Positions 22,225-34,800 of a stretch of DNA of 64,000 nt are shown one piece after another. The notes below the pieces were generated by a model. It was not told the DNA's origin. It searched no databases and saw only the letters and a list, made by a program, of their open reading frames with translations. The stretch covers positions 3,534,001-3,598,000 of the forward strand of contig OY751488.1 in the NCBI GenBank assembly GCA_963565915.1, in the 5' to 3' direction. Position numbers and translations under genes: made by a program. Numbering within the stretch: the stretch's first letter is position 1; every line of letters begins with the position of its first letter. The stretch comes from Entoloma clypeatum (lineage: Eukaryota > Basidiomycota > Agaricomycetes > Agaricales > Entolomataceae).

Positions 22225-23230
22225 ATGCCCTCAACGTCCTTTCATATCCCCAACGCCAATCACCGACATGCAGGTCAGGTATCAATGGAGAAATTTTCAA
22301 TGGGGAATGGAGAAGTGAGAATTGGAAGCCTTGAGCCAAGTCGACTGCGGAAGAAGGTCAGGGATACAGTACCGCCGGACAGAAATATGTGTGAATCCTC
22401 AGGCTCGAGCGCACCTGTGTGGAGGACATCCACTTATCCTGTTTTTCGGCGCGCTCTGCATACTTATCTTTCGCCGCCAGGATTGTTCTTAGGACAGGAC
22501 AATACTGACCTCTGGTGGACCTTGATTCTATGGACGTCGTACAAAAACTCGGATACAAGACACGTTGGGCCTCACCGAGCTACCACAGACAAGCACGCTA
22601 CACAACCACATTTCAGACATCGACCTCAGTGTGCAGTCGATCGTAAAAAGGCTATGCTCAATAGAGACGTGGCCTGTACCAGCTCCATTGACCCATGTCA
22701 TGTGAGCCTGGCCTTTGATCATGGATAATGTTAACGTGTTTATGGCCAGTGCAGGCAGTCCCTGGGAAGTCCTCCAATTCTTTGGCAAGGGCAGAAGCAC
22801 CCTCTGAGCCGGTTCTCATTCCTCCTTAGTCCAACATCAGAATCCACCAGTGCTTTACCCACAAAGGTGTTCCTGTGCTTCCGCAGGGGCTGGAACAGCA
22901 GCCACAACGGTTCGACACGGGAACGTTATCAACTCACTGAGTGAGACTTTCTCAATGCCCTCCTCAGCCAGACGCGTTGTTCGAGTATATGCGGGTAGTT
23001 TTTTCTTCTGTTACTCATTGGGAACTGACTTTTTCTCTTTGGTGTCTGTTAGATTGCTCCCCTCTATCAGATTATCCTGGTGTGCAGACAGGAGCTGCCC
23101 TGGGAGGCAAGCGGATGAGTACACAGTTACAAATAATACTGAAAGACAATAAGATAGTTATCTGGTTACTTCAAGACAGTCCGACAAAAAGGAAATAAAT
23201 GGCGCCCTCGATCACATCCACCTACCGCCA
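22225..23230 (+). other. Coding-like fragments, plus strand, unidentified
   Basis: Pieces such as LGYKTRWASPSYHRQARYT (about 22550), SVQSIVKRLCSIETWPVPAP (about 22640), MDNVNVFMASAGSPWEVLQF (about 22725) and FEYMRVVFSSVTHWELTF (about 22980) have protein-like composition but lie in different frames separated by stops. They could be exons or remains of a pseudogene. No family recognised. Confidence 0.3.
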
Positions 23231-23270
23231 GAACTGACACCACAACCGCCCCCACCGCCACCATCATGTT

Positions 23271-24068
23271 GCGTCCTTCATGCTCCGGATTTCAGCTGGT
23301 GCCAGCGTCGTGGGTGGTTTGGAGTCCAAGTTGGACTGCCCAGACTCGTCTGCAGAATTGACGATGACTCGCCCGTTGACACTGACGATGCCTGAGACTG
23401 GTTCGCGTGCCTCGTTTGCTTCTTCAGCCACGGCAACTGTGGGGACTCCGCCGAGGCCGCGTAACTTAAAGCTGGCCGTGAGCTTCAGTTCCTTAACTCG
23501 TCGCACCCACAAAAACCGTGGAAGATACCTGGCAAACATATGTCCCAGAGTGATGGGATGTCGCCGAGCAAGGGGAGGAACTTGGAGAACAAGGAGAATG
23601 AGCGGCGGATTGCGTGGGACTTGTCGGCTAGGTGTCGGTTGTGGAGGACATAGAGGTGTAAGGTAGTTGAAGTGGGAAGACGCTTGAAAAGTTTGATAGT
23701 GTGGGGAACGGCCGTGGCCATTGGGAAAGGGCAGGCAGGTGGCGGAGATTGTGGATGATAGCGAGGATGGCAATGGCAATGCGGAGGACGAAAGCGTCTG
23801 CTGCTACTGTTGCAAATCTGTACGCCGGTCCGAGCCCCAGGTGCATCAGTATTCCCTCGCCGCCTGCACTTGCCCCTTTGGAAGATTGACGAGAGGAACA
23901 GCCACAGCGAGGCAGAAACGGGTGTTCATGGACGCTATGAAGGTTCCGAGTCTGCACGAGGTGTATGGGTATATATAGCTCGGTGTTGCGTGTATCTGGC
24001 CGCTCGGCGAGCTTTGATTCTGGGCTGAAGATGCGCATGTCGCGCTCTTTCTCTGCGTGTTTCTGCAT
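23271..24068 (-). other. Possible gene, minus strand, frame broken
   Basis: A frame starting near 23721 (ATAVPHTIKLFKRLPTST, HNRHLADKSHAIRRSF) reads to about 23530. A one-base frame change then leads to VRRVKELKLTASFKLRGLGG and EPVSGIVSVNGRVIVNSADE, ending at 23264. A separate upstream frame (23628-24068) includes a hydrophobic stretch. The change of frame may be an intron or a disabling indel. Protein family not recognised. Confidence 0.35.
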
Positions 24069-24269
24069 CTTCTGTCAGGTATCGGGAGAGGGATGCATGC
24101 GGGAAAGGGACGAGGGCTAGTGCACTCCGGGATACATTCGGACCTGCTTCGGATGATGGATGAAGCAGCGACCGTATCATCAGCAGCGGTTGGCTGTACA
24201 TCTCCATGGTTGTCAGATCTGGTGGGACATGTGACCGACGCCCTCCTTGGTTTTATTTATTTCATTTTA

Positions 24270-24491
24270 TTTACAGCTAAATGCGAAATTATAGGCAGTT
24301 GAAAACAAAACAATATCTAGGGCGGGGCTAGAATTCAAGTCCCCGATGGCCCAAATTGGTAATGATGGATTGCACTGTCAGCAATGGTGAGCCGGCAATG
24401 TAAGGAAGTAACCCTTTGGAGTCCCAAAACCAATCCCGCCCTATGTCCTGTTTTTTTCCCAACTGCCTATCATTTCGCATTTAGCTGTAAT
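24270..24491. mobile_element. Small inverted-repeat element (MITE-like)
   Basis: Left arm ACAGCTAAATGCGAAATTAT continues AGGCAGTTGAAAA. The right arm at 24457-24491 is its complement with few mismatches (CAACTGCCTATCATTTCGC then ATTTAGCTGT). Total length about 220 bp with roughly 33-bp arms. No coding capacity. The interior has a GAATTCAAGTCCCC segment that looks like a tRNA T-loop, but no tRNA can be folded around it. Confidence 0.7.
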
Positions 24492-24647
24492 TTCTTGGCC
24501 ATATACACCTATACTATTGTTAACCCAGTTATGCATCACTTTTATAGATGGGCCTCTAGCTTTACATAGACATATCCAAATTCTATAATTCCTGCACCAT
24601 TCGAAAGCCTGTCATCTCTGCTTCAAGACGGTGGTGGTGATCTTGAG

Positions 24648-24910
24648 TGTAAGAATCTGTACTGTAACTGCTCAGCTGATGAACAAAATCAACTATATTC
24701 CATATACTAAACTGTACCGTAACTGCTGTAGTAAGGGATAAGTAAGTATATGGAATGTGGGGGAGGACGCGTGGACATACCTCAGCTGATGAATGAAATC
24801 AACTGAGGGAAGTAGACGCGCCCAAGGAAGGTATATAAGGGAACGGGATGATTATATAATATGATAACGTGACTGAAGGTGTGGACGCGTGTCGTGGTGA
24901 AATCCCAACA
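24648..24910 (-). repeat. 3' LTR of the Ty1/copia element (263 bp)
   Basis: Starts TGTAAGAATCTGTAC and ends GAAATCCCAACA. A C-rich tract (24911-24917) sits just inside, the complement of a polypurine tract. Left flank TTGAG equals the right flank of the other LTR. It holds two direct copies of CTCAGCTGATGAA about 110 bp apart; the other LTR has one. Confidence 0.92.
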
Positions 24911-27900
24911 CCCCCCCTCAACATGACAAGCAGAGAGAAGGAGGTTTGGACGAGAGACGCCATGAGAGTAGAGAAAACAAAGGAGTCGGAAATGGAAAAG
25001 GAAGAAGAAGAAAAAAAGACCATGGCACAGTAGGGAGGCGTAATCATGCACACAGCCCAAGGAAGAGTTGAAAATGCTCGAATTGAGGGAGAGGTTTGGT
25101 GAGGATATCCGCAACATTATCGGCACTGGGGACACGCGCAACGTCGACAATGCCGTCTTCGAGACATTGCCGGGTGTAGTGAAAGCGGACATTGATGTGT
25201 TTGCTATGCGAATGTTGGCCGGGGTTGAAGGCAAGGCAGACGGCGGGATCATTGTCGCAGAGGAGAGTGCTGGGCCCAGGGCGCAGGAGGCCAATTTCCC
25301 GTAAAAAGATGCGGAGCCAGGTGATTTCCTGGCAGGCTTCGTTCAACGCCATGTACTCAGCATCACAAGTGGACATGGCCACACTCCGTTGCTTCCGCGC
25401 AGACCATGAGAAAACAGCTCCTCTGAGGAAGTGACAGTAGCCCATGAAGGTTTGACGATCACAGAGGTCTTCAGCGTAGGAGGAGTCAGAGAAACCAACG
25501 AGGTTGATATCTTGCTTGCTGCCAAGGACAAGGTGAAGATCACGGGTAGTTTGCAGGTAGTGGGCGACATGGACAGCAGCTTCCCAGTGCTCCAGACGGT
25601 AGCAGTTGAGGAACTGTGTGAGTTTTGCGACAGCCCAAGAGATGTCAGGGTGAGTGCCGACGGCGACGTACTTGAGGGTCCCAACGAGCAATCTATAAGG
25701 CAACACAGCGAGAGAGGACTTCTCAGCAGTGGGCAAGATAACGGAGGGGTCAGGGCGCATGAGGTTAGTGTGTTCAGGCAGCATTGGCATATGGACTGGG
25801 TGACAACTGCCGAGACTGAAGGATGAGGTGATTTTGTCGATGAGGGATGCTTGTGAAATGGAAACTGTATGCAATTCGCGGTCAGGGGAGATAGTGATCC
25901 CGAGGCAGAAACTAGCATTCCCAAGGTCGCTGATGTTCCAAAAAGAATGCAGCTGTTTCTTGAAAGCTTCACATTCAGCGGCAGAGCTCCCAATAATGAT
26001 AAAATCATCAACATAGATGGCGGTGAGGATGATGCCGGTTTTCGTCGCCCGGTAGTAAATGCATGAGTCCGCAGAGAGGCGCTTGAACCCCCAAGAAAGC
26101 ATAGCCTTGTTCATCGTCTTGTTCCAAATCTGGCCACTCTGCTTCATGCCATACACCCCATGTTGTAGTTCCCAGACCCAATCTTCCTTGCCTACCTCAG
26201 GGAAACCCTCTGGTTGCTCCACATCAGCAAACCCTGGGTGGGTCTATGGATGCTATGGAGCGCGACATAGCAAAGGTCCCCTGTTTTATAGCACCCATAG
26301 CAACCTGTATTGGCTGGTAGCACCCAGGGTTTGCTGATGCATATACACAACTTCGGCGGCGGAAAGTAGGCCATAAAGGTACGCCGTCTTGACGTCGATC
26401 TGTTGGATCTCCCAATCATTGACAGCAGCGATGTGTAGGATGAGGCAGAGAGACTCCATGCATGGTGTAGGCGATGTTGTTTCGACGTAGTCTTGTCCGA
26501 AGACCTGTTCAAACCCCTTTGCTACAAGACATGACTTGAGGCGGACTGGATGGCCAAGTCCATCATGCTTGACATGGAAGACCCATTTTCCTTTCAAGAC
26601 CTTACGACCGGCAGGTACGGCGGAGTGGGGGACCAACTTGTAAACTCCCATGTCCTTAAGACTCTTCAGCTTGTCAAGGATGCTTTCGTGCCAGCCAGCG
26701 GTAAGTGGCGTTGATGACAGGGGATGCGAGAGCAGCTGCAAAGGCATGGTTGAACAGGCAGAGGTCGTCGTCGTCCATGGTCACGAGGTTTGTGAGGGTT
26801 GCATCTAGGTTTATAGTGGGCGATGTCGGAGGAGTTAAATCAGGGTTGTGGTCTGCAAGAGCCTGACGCATCTCGACAACAACATGGCGACGTTCATCTT
26901 TGGCAGCGGCACGGCGCTCCTGCACACAACGGGCAGCTTCTTGAGATTCGGCAACGGCCTGGTCAGTTCGAGACTCAAACTGGATGCCATCGGTGAGCGC
27001 ACGCCACATGGAAGGAGCTAGGGCATGCATAGACCAACAGGGTGGTGCAGGAGCATCCGGAACGGGTAAAGGGCCAGTGGGTCGAGGTGGAGTGACAGGT
27101 GGGGGAGGTACAAGGTCTGGGGCAGGAGCAGGGTTGTCAACCAGGGGCAGTGGCATTGGTAGGGGATCAGCCGGCATAAGGAGGGGGCCAAGAGGAGCCA
27201 TAGGATCAGGGACTATGGGTGCATCAGCGTCGTCCTCATCTTCAACAGAGGCACAATGTGGGGTGGTATCAGGAGCCGCAGAGGTTGAGGGGAATCTGGC
27301 AATGCGGCCAGAGAAGAGGCAGGAGGGAGCTGAGTCATGTTGTTCAATAAAATCAACATGGTAGGACTGGACGACACGTCCTGTGTCCTTGTGGTATAGA
27401 TGGTAGGCTTTGGCATTCTGAGCATACCCAATGAGCATGCACTCAAAGGAGTGGGCATATATCTTTGGGTTATGCTTGTCTTGGATGAGGATGAATGCCT
27501 GACAGCCAATCTCCCGGAGATGGGAAATGTCAGGCTTGCGGTTGTGCCAAGCTTCATAGGGTGTCATCTTGATGGAGCAGGTGAAGGTTCGCGATGACAG
27601 GTAGGAGGGTGTTAACGCGAATTCATTCCAGAGGGAGGGAGGCAAATCTGTCTGGATACGCATGGCCCACCCCTTGTTCATGATCGTCCTGTGCATGCGC
27701 TCGACACGTCCTATGTGGGCAGATGTGTAGGGTGCCGTCAACTCAAAACCATAGCCATTCTCAGCGCACCAGGTCTCCATTGCCTTTGACTCAAGCTCAC
27801 CACCATCAAAACGGAACTTCCCAACCTTAGAACCAGTCTCTGCCTCAATACGCTTTGTCCAAGCCTGTAGAGTGGGTAACACGTCGGATTTTAGGCGAAG

Positions 27901-29598
27901 GGGGAATGTCCAGGGATACATGGTACAGTCGTCTACGATATTCATAAGGTATCGCTTGTGGCTCCGTGACTCAATGGGCATGGGGCCCGTTAGGTCAACC
28001 CACACCACCTCAAGTCTCCTCTTTGACCTCTCCCCAACATGAACCGTTGGAACAGGTGTACGAGTCTGTTTGCCAAGGATACATGTGTCACATTTGGCTG
28101 GTCGAGTGGATAGATCAATGGGCATACCTTCAATGAGGTCTTTGATAGCCATGTCATAGACCGATTGAAGGTTAGCGTGGCCAAGGCGGTGGTGCCAAGT
28201 ATCAAGAGTAGGGAGGCGGCAGGCGAGGAAGGATTGTTCGACATGCATGCACATACAATTGAGTTGGAATAGGTTGCGGTTGGGGAGGCGATTACGCCCC
28301 CAGAAGGTAAGACGAGGTTGACCCCAGAGGGACCAAAGCTCACGGAGCATGGGAGGGAGTCATTGAGGCAGCCAACGGAAAGAAGGCGGACAGTGGAGGA
28401 TGGTATATAAAGAGCATTGTCAAGGGTAATATGTCCACAGTCAATGATGAGTTTGATGGTTCTGACACCAACAGCACTGATGGAAGACCTGTTGACACCT
28501 TTCACGAGGCGATTGGTGATTGGTTGAAGCGAAATGAAATCACCGCGTTCCGGTGATATGTGAGTTGTGCAGCCACTGTCATACTTAGTAGGAAGGGTGA
28601 TGACTTAGTTGAGATGTCGCGAAGACGGGCAGAAGCCTCAATGGGAGGTATCGAGATGGCAGAGAAATCCACATCCCTGGAGCATTGCGGCCAGTCAACA
28701 GATGATGTGAGCTCATCCTGGAGATCAAGCCATGTGCAGTTGGCATATTCCTCAAGGTCAGCGGGGGTCATGGCATCCGAAACAAGGTCTGAGAGCTCAT
28801 CCATGAGTAGGTGGGCAAAATTCGCCTCGGTCTCCTTCTCAAGCAATAACACAGTTCATGATGATTCATCCAGAATATATGTGCAATTTTGGTTATCACG
28901 ATAAACCGGTTGCGACAACTTTGAAGAGGGGGGTGTCGACGAGGATAAGGGTGAGGTGCCATTAGATGGTGACAAGGAGGGTGTGGATGATGATTTTGCC
29001 TCAGAAGATCCTCCTTTCTTGCCTCCGGATCGGTGCTCCTTGTTTCATGCCTCACATTGGGCATAGGCGGCACTACTGATGGATTTGCCTGCCATGCTGC
29101 CACCTTCTTTGATGCAAAACTGGACGAGATGAGTGGTTCCCTTGCAGTTTGTGCATACAAGTGATGACCATCGTTGCTGGTCTCCGCCACGGGCAGTGAG
29201 GGCTTCCATTGATCCCCCAGTTCTCATTCGCTCGTGGTTTGATGTCAGCATCTGGCTCAGCTACCTTGCCTTGGAGATATAAGTGAAGTCCTGATGAAAG
29301 TTGCAGTATGAGTGTAACATGTTTGCTCCAAGATTGCCAGTTGTTCAAGGCAAGGTCGAGGTCTGCATGGTCTTTCCATCTGCTGTCATTGATTCGGCAC
29401 ACAGCGGCGGACGGTGAAGAGATGTTGGTCGTGATGGGAACCTTTGGTGGGGACGGCGGAGGAGCCGGCAGGGAATCTGGACTTGTTGGGTTCGTCATAA
29501 TGGACTAGTATCCAAGGGGATGGTAGTTGGGTGCAAAGACAATGTTTGATGTGGACTATATGCGGTTATGATCCTAGATTCGGGTGGGGCCCATAACC
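24911..29598 (-). mobile_element. Ty1/copia retrotransposon interior, decayed
   Basis: Reading minus from 29598: gag start (29498, WKDHADLDLALNNWQSWSKH), gag zinc finger (CTNCKGTTHLVQFC near 29150), protease end (LDNALYIPSSTVRLLSVG near 28410), GAG-pre-integrase and integrase (HHRLGHANLQSVYDMA, CDTCILGKQ, VWVDLTGPMP, FRFDGGELE, GRVERMHRTI; 28350-27500), RT start (GKWVFHVKHDGLGHPVRLKS, 26600) and RT/RNase H (GVYGMKQSGQIWN, active site YVDD near 25990, HINVRFHYTR, DILTKPL) ending at 25044. Several frame changes disable it, and a 118-bp inverted-repeat insert splits the RT. With both LTRs and matching 5-bp flanks it is a structurally complete copy. Confidence 0.92.
26223..26340. mobile_element. 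118-bp inverted-repeat insert within copia RT
   Basis: Begins CATCAGCAAACCCTGGGT and ends with the exact reverse complement ACCCAGGGTTTGCTGATG. It separates the RT segments that should be contiguous (VVYMH upstream, EQPEGF downstream). The inner part also folds partly on itself (GCTATGG/CCATAGC). It is a miniature inverted-repeat insertion; exact target duplication not resolved. Confidence 0.85.
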
Positions 29599-29751
29599 TG
29601 TAAGAATCTGTACTGTAACTGCTCAGCTGATGAACGAAATCAACTGAGGGAAGTAGACACGCCCAAGAAAGGTATATAAGGGAACGGGATGATTATATAA
29701 TATGATAACGTGACCGAAGGTGTGGACGCACGTTGTGGTGAAATCCCAACA
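29599..29751 (-). repeat. 5' LTR of the Ty1/copia element (153 bp)
   Basis: Same ends as 24648-24910 (TGTAAGAATC to TCCCAACA) but about 110 bp shorter, lacking the part between two direct repeats of CTCAGCTGATGAA. The 5-bp duplication TTGAG follows at 29752-29756 and precedes the other LTR at 24643-24647. Confidence 0.92.
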
Positions 29752-29870
29752 TTGAGGGGATGTGGAGGAGAACAAGTGCTGTTCGAACTTACAGGAAGAT
29801 GCATCACCTGTCAAGATTGAGTCACAAACATGCCGCTTCAGCAGGGGGACATGCATCAAGCACTCGCACC

Positions 29871-31353
29871 AGGCTCCTAAACCATCCCCTCAACAAGCTT
29901 GAACATGTTTGCTATGCTTTATATGCATTACCTCATTATTTGGTTCATCCTTAACACGTGCACTACAAACAAACCTAAAAACATGAACAAGCTTGTGAGG
30001 GGCTGGCAAATGATGCCTTCCACTGATGAAGCTGTGGTTTAAACTCACAGTAGGGTTTATTTACATTTGTTTACAAAGATCATAAACCATGCTGACTTAA
30101 TATCAATCAATGTGTCATCCAAATGTCATTCAGCGCTCGCGAACGTTGACACATGACACCCTCCCAGCTCTTTCCTCCTTCCCTTGACCTTATCCTGAAA
30201 TAAACAGGCCAAGGATTCTGTTAATTGATTATAAGCTGCCAGTGAGTCATTTTCCCTCCAAAATCCGCTTTTTTGGTCATATCCTTGATCCGCCTCTCCC
30301 CAGCTATTTATGTATTTCTTTTAGGTATATATACATGAATGAATTGTGCTGTAGGCTAATCTAATGTTATCTGAGACATTATGAAGCTCTCCTCTGAGGG
30401 TTCTAAACCAAAAAAAAAGATCAAATAGGGAGGAGGAGAAGGACATGCCACAACATGAGATTCTTACCTCTCCTGCCCATAGGACTGGATGCACCTTCAT
30501 TCTATAATATATTCATGTTGGGGAGAGGTAATTGAGCTTTCTATCATGAGAAAAAATCACCCAGACAGACAAAAAACTGTTGGAACTACTGGATCCAGCA
30601 CGTGATCACTACGTCATTATGACATATCTCTGACATCATCTATGATGTCATTCTCTGGAACATTCCATGAGTTACTATATATGTGAGTTTATAGTAGAAA
30701 CACACAAACAGATCACAACATGGTATGTGCGCATATATTAGTATAAATAGTAGACCTGTAACGTAGTTGCAGAATAAGAACTCTTCCAGTTCCCCCATGT
30801 CAGTTGCCTCTATAACTCTTCTCTAGCTTAACAAGCTACTCATATCTGATTCTTATTCACTGCATACTAACCACTTTGTATGTCATCCCACATGACACAC
30901 CTCGATACATTCAATAAAAACATCCATAGAGAAAGGATATGATTAAAAAAGCGGATTTTGGAGGGAAAATGACTCACTGGTAGCTTATAATCAATTAACA
31001 GAATCCTTGGCCTGTTTATTTCAGGATAAGGTCAAGGGAAGGAGGAAAGAACTGGGAGGGTGTCATGTGTCAATGTTCGCAAGTGCTGAATGACATTTGG
31101 ATGACACATTAAGTCAGCATTGTTTATGATCTTTGTAAATAAACCCTACTGTGAGTTTAAACCATGGCTCCATCAGTGAAAGGCAAGTGTCCATGATGAT
31201 CGGAAAGGAATCATTTGCCAGCCCCTCACAAGCTTGTTCATGTTTTTAGGTTTGTTTGTAGTGCATGTGTTAAGGATGAACCAAATAATGAGGTAATACA
31301 TATATAGCATAGCAAACACATTCAAGCTTGTTGAGGGAATGGTTTAGAAGCCT
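29871..31353. mobile_element. Foldback element with arms of about 415 bp
   Basis: Left arm 29871-30284 (AGGCTCCTAAACC to GGTCATATCC) and right arm 30935-31353 are inverted copies with few differences; the right arm has a small extra block near 31190. The 650-bp centre holds no gene. Inside the centre, 30578-30873 has LTR-like ends (TGTTGGAACTACTGG to ACTAACCA) and a TATA-like GTATAAATAG, so it may include a solo copia LTR, but no matching flanks were found. Confidence 0.8.
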
Positions 31354-31731
31354 GCGCTCACACATGGATCCTGAGTTTAAACTCTAAACTGCATCGTCTC
31401 TGCTGCCCGATTGTCACACTCAACTACCCTCACCTTTTTTATGGTTGCGTCTCGTGTCTATGCCTCTACAAATGTATATTTCACTTGGAATACAATTGGA
31501 CAGGGTTGTGCTCGAAGGATCAGCAATTTCTTCTTATTTCTGAGCACAAACAGTGTGAAATATGCTTTTTCAGAGCACCTTTTGAGCCACAGAACAACCC
31601 CTCAACCTGGAGTACAGAAATGTAATGGTCTCAACTATTCTACCATGTGTAACAATGCTTGATCTTGACATCCCAAGGCCCCGATGTGGATTGTGGTGCT
31701 GGAGGAGGTCAATCAGTGGGTGATGCATCAC
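31354..31731. other. Non-coding stretch
   Basis: No gene or repeat boundary seen between the foldback element and the hAT-like left end. Confidence 0.4.
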
Positions 31732-32545
31732 TAGTGTTCAAAGGTTAAGTCTAGATAGACCTGAACCGGACTGAACTGAACTGAAAAATAGACCACGTTG
31801 GACTTAACTGCGGTCTAAGGTCTATATGTTTTAGAAAATTTAGACTGCAGTTCAGTCTAGATTTTTTCTTTTTGACTTAGACCGCAAAAAGACTGGTCTA
31901 AACTGGTCTAGACTGGTCTTTTTGCCCTTTGGAATACACCTCCAATCCCCCCTATTTTTGGAGATTTTTGAGTAATCTGCATAATATTCTAGATATTTGT
32001 AATCCAATTTCATTGGTCCAAGGCTTGTTTTGAAGCTACAACTGAGTGGAATACATTTCTAGCTTGTATATAAACTCTTTCTCAGAGTCACAAAGATTAA
32101 AAATTGAGTAAAACATGGTGAAAACATAGCTAAAACATATGATTACAGTGTTATTTTTTTGTATCTGGATTTACAGTGCTATTTTTGTTGTATCTGTACT
32201 ATTATTACAGTGTTATTTTTGTTATATATGTGTGCCTCTCACTGTGGAGTGAGCAATGGATGGATGTGTTAATTCAACATTGGATGATGCGTGACACACG
32301 CACATCAAACATGTCAAATACATGTAAACAAAGCTCCAAAAACATCGCACATCTGCTTATTATGTCTACACAGTAACAAGTAAGTGTTTCTACTATATTA
32401 ATTAGGTAGGTTGGCATTATATGTCACTCAATATGTATTTATTTCATGAATTTTTGCCACAGATATGAGCATATAGTGATGCGATGCTTTAAACCAAACA
32501 ACAGTAAACAACATGCAAAATGCATTGCACAGGTGCGCATGGTGC
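31732..32545 (+). repeat. hAT-like left end plus block shared with 4190-6862
   Basis: Starts TAGTGTTCAAAGGTTAAG with AGACCTGAACCGG/ACTGGTC subterminal repeats to about 31920. Positions 32228-32545 match the 4470-4790 block (GAGTGAGCAATGGATGGATG, TCAAATACATGTAAACAAA). The right end is missing: the family A LTR starts at 32546. Confidence 0.65.
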
Positions 32546-33256
32546 TGTTATATCAGTCTCTGAGTCTCTGATCCACTCCGATCGTCCTCTGATATTCTGA
32601 ACAGCTGTTACCTCCGCATCTCTGCATGTTGCCATCTTGCATTTCATATTCATAACTCCATGCCTTTATGCATTTCATATCCATATTCCCGTTTACTTAT
32701 GCATCATCTTTTCCGCATGATCTGCTGACCAACATCTCCAATGTTTGTTACAGTCACTGGCAACTTACGCCACAACTCCGGACCTACTCTGACCATCTCT
32801 GTAAAGTAATCACATTTAGATATTTAAGCTCACACCATACCTGTAGTTTCTCAGTTTGAATATCAACCAAGTTCACTCCTCTACTCTCAGTTCATGCCAG
32901 AGATCCTCGCCGTGGTACAATACGCCGACGACATCATCATCTTCTGCTCTTTCTCCATTGTTACCCTTCCGAGCTCAGTACTGTGTCTGAGTCACAACTC
33001 CGACGTTGTCTGACCACTTCCATGTCAGTGTGTCCCTCACTGATATCTCTCCAAGAACCTCTGCACCTCCGACCTCTCCTCTGACCTCCTGAAATTGGGA
33101 CACCTTATCCAACAAAAGGCGGCGCAACACATACATTGAAGCCATGTCCCTCCCCTTCGTTGTTCCTCCACATTTCCGGAGTTCCGCTCCAGTCTCAGTC
33201 CTACGTCTGACCTCCAACGGACTCCGACAAAGCTCCGACATTTCACCTACTTAACA
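32546..33256 (+). repeat. 5' LTR of family A (711 bp)
   Basis: Runs from TGTTATATCAGTC to ACCTACTTAACA, followed by family A gag on the same strand. It aligns with 3212-3901 and, in reverse, with 7131-7875. The polar frames inside it are shared by all copies but are LTR sequence, not genes. Confidence 0.9.
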
Positions 33257-33296
33257 GTATATTTGAACTCAAACCGTTTTTGGATTCCTGCTAGTC

Positions 33297-34800
33297 ATGG
33301 CACTCCAAAACACCAAGACAGCAAAAGCCGCAGAAGCAGGCACTTCTAGGCAGCAAGTTCTACAAAATGTTGAACAATGTTTAACAGAACTATCCCCTGT
33401 AACTCCGACTACTCCGACACCTCCGGGTTTTTGGCCCATCACACCTCCGCATAATATTCCAATCCCCACATCCCCCATAGAATCCGCACCCCCGTCTCCT
33501 ACAAACAAACCTCAGAATATTTTCGGCCCACAAGCCCTTGCAGATGCTTTTGTCTTAATGACCAATAAACTCAAATGCAGCAAAGGTCACAAGCATCACA
33601 AAAGGCTAAGGATCCAGACACCTTCAATGGTTCCGATCCCCGGAAACTTAACCAGTTCATCCTCCAATACACATTGTTTTTCTGCAACAACTCCGAGTAT
33701 GATGATGACTCTGCCAAAATCACTCTTGCCATCTCTTTCCTCCAAGGCACAGCTCTCGATTATTTTGAGCATTTCATCATTGAACCAGACCTGGATAACC
33801 CCCCGGACTGGTACGAAGATTGGTCCGCATTCCTCCCCACACTCCGCATGGAATTTGGGGTCATTTACCCCGTTGCGGATGCTGCCGACTCTCTGGACAA
33901 TCTCAAAATGCGCAAAAATCAACACATTCTCAAGTATAATATTGAGTTCACATGCCTTGCTGCCAAAACGCACTGGGACAGCTCCGCCCTACATCACCGA
34001 TACTACTCTGGGTTGGTGGAGTGGATTAAAGATGTCCTTGGGACTCAAGGAAAGCCAAGCACATTACCAGCACTTAGGGAGCTAGCACAGACCATTGATG
34101 CTCGCCACTGGGAACGTCAGCGCGAGAAATCCTGCCCCAACAAGTCTGCATCCAAATCTGACAAATCCAAAGCTAAAACTCCCTCTGCAAACTCCGATAA
34201 AAACTCCAAAGCCAAACCGCAGACACAGAACCAGGGCAAACAGTTGAAGCCTTCCTCCGCTCCCAAGTCCGACATCTCCGACAAACTTGGAAAAGATGGA
34301 AAACTAACTCCGGAGGAACGCAAACATCATTTTGACAACAACCTCTGTATGTTTTGCGGCAAAGCAGGACACATTGCAAAAGATTGCCTGAAGTCTTTGT
34401 CCTCCGCCTCTAAGGCTAAGGGTGACTCCGTATTGCACGCAGAAATGGATGACCCTGAATGTCTTGCTGCGCTTGAACATGAGTTTCAGGAACACCGCCA
34501 AATCCTCACCAATATTACCGCTCAACTTGAACAACTTATCCGCACTGCTATTCCACCTGTTCCCATTCCCAACCCCAACCTGATTCCCCCTCCAGCGGAG
34601 GCCCCAGTTCCGGCCTTTCCGCCAGCCCCGATCGCACCTACCAATCCAGGTGTGCATCGGGCCAAACCCGCAACTCTGTCAGACTTCGATGGAGCACGTA
34701 CCACTGGTTGGACTTTTCTTAATTCTTGCGAACTGTATATGGGACTGGTTCCAGAACAGTTTGCAGACAATCATGCTAGGATCTATTGGGCGCATTCCTT
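33297..34800 (+). pseudogene. Family A gag, frameshifted and cut
   Basis: ATG at 33297 opens a Pro/Thr-rich N-terminus (ALQNTKTAKAAEAGTSRQQ). Near 33575 the frame changes by a small indel; the new frame runs to about 34800 with the capsid domain (FLQGTALDYFEHFI, YEDWSAFLPTLRMEFG), a Lys/Ser-rich linker and one CCHC knuckle (CMFCGKAGHIAKDC, about 34350), then a proline-rich stretch and a capsid-like segment (GWTFLNSCELYMGLVPEQF). It breaks at about 34803 where family B gag text begins in the same direction. It is the best-preserved family A gag in the window, but not intact. Confidence 0.85.

Noticed and set aside
24320..24350. tRNA-like T-loop GAATTCAAGTCCCC
   Set aside because: No acceptor, D or anticodon stems can be placed around it; it is inside an inverted-repeat element.
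30578..30873. Solo copia LTR in the foldback centre
   Set aside because: TG..CA ends and a TATA-like motif are present but flanks (AAAAC and CTTTG) do not match and there is no second copy in the window; kept only as a remark.
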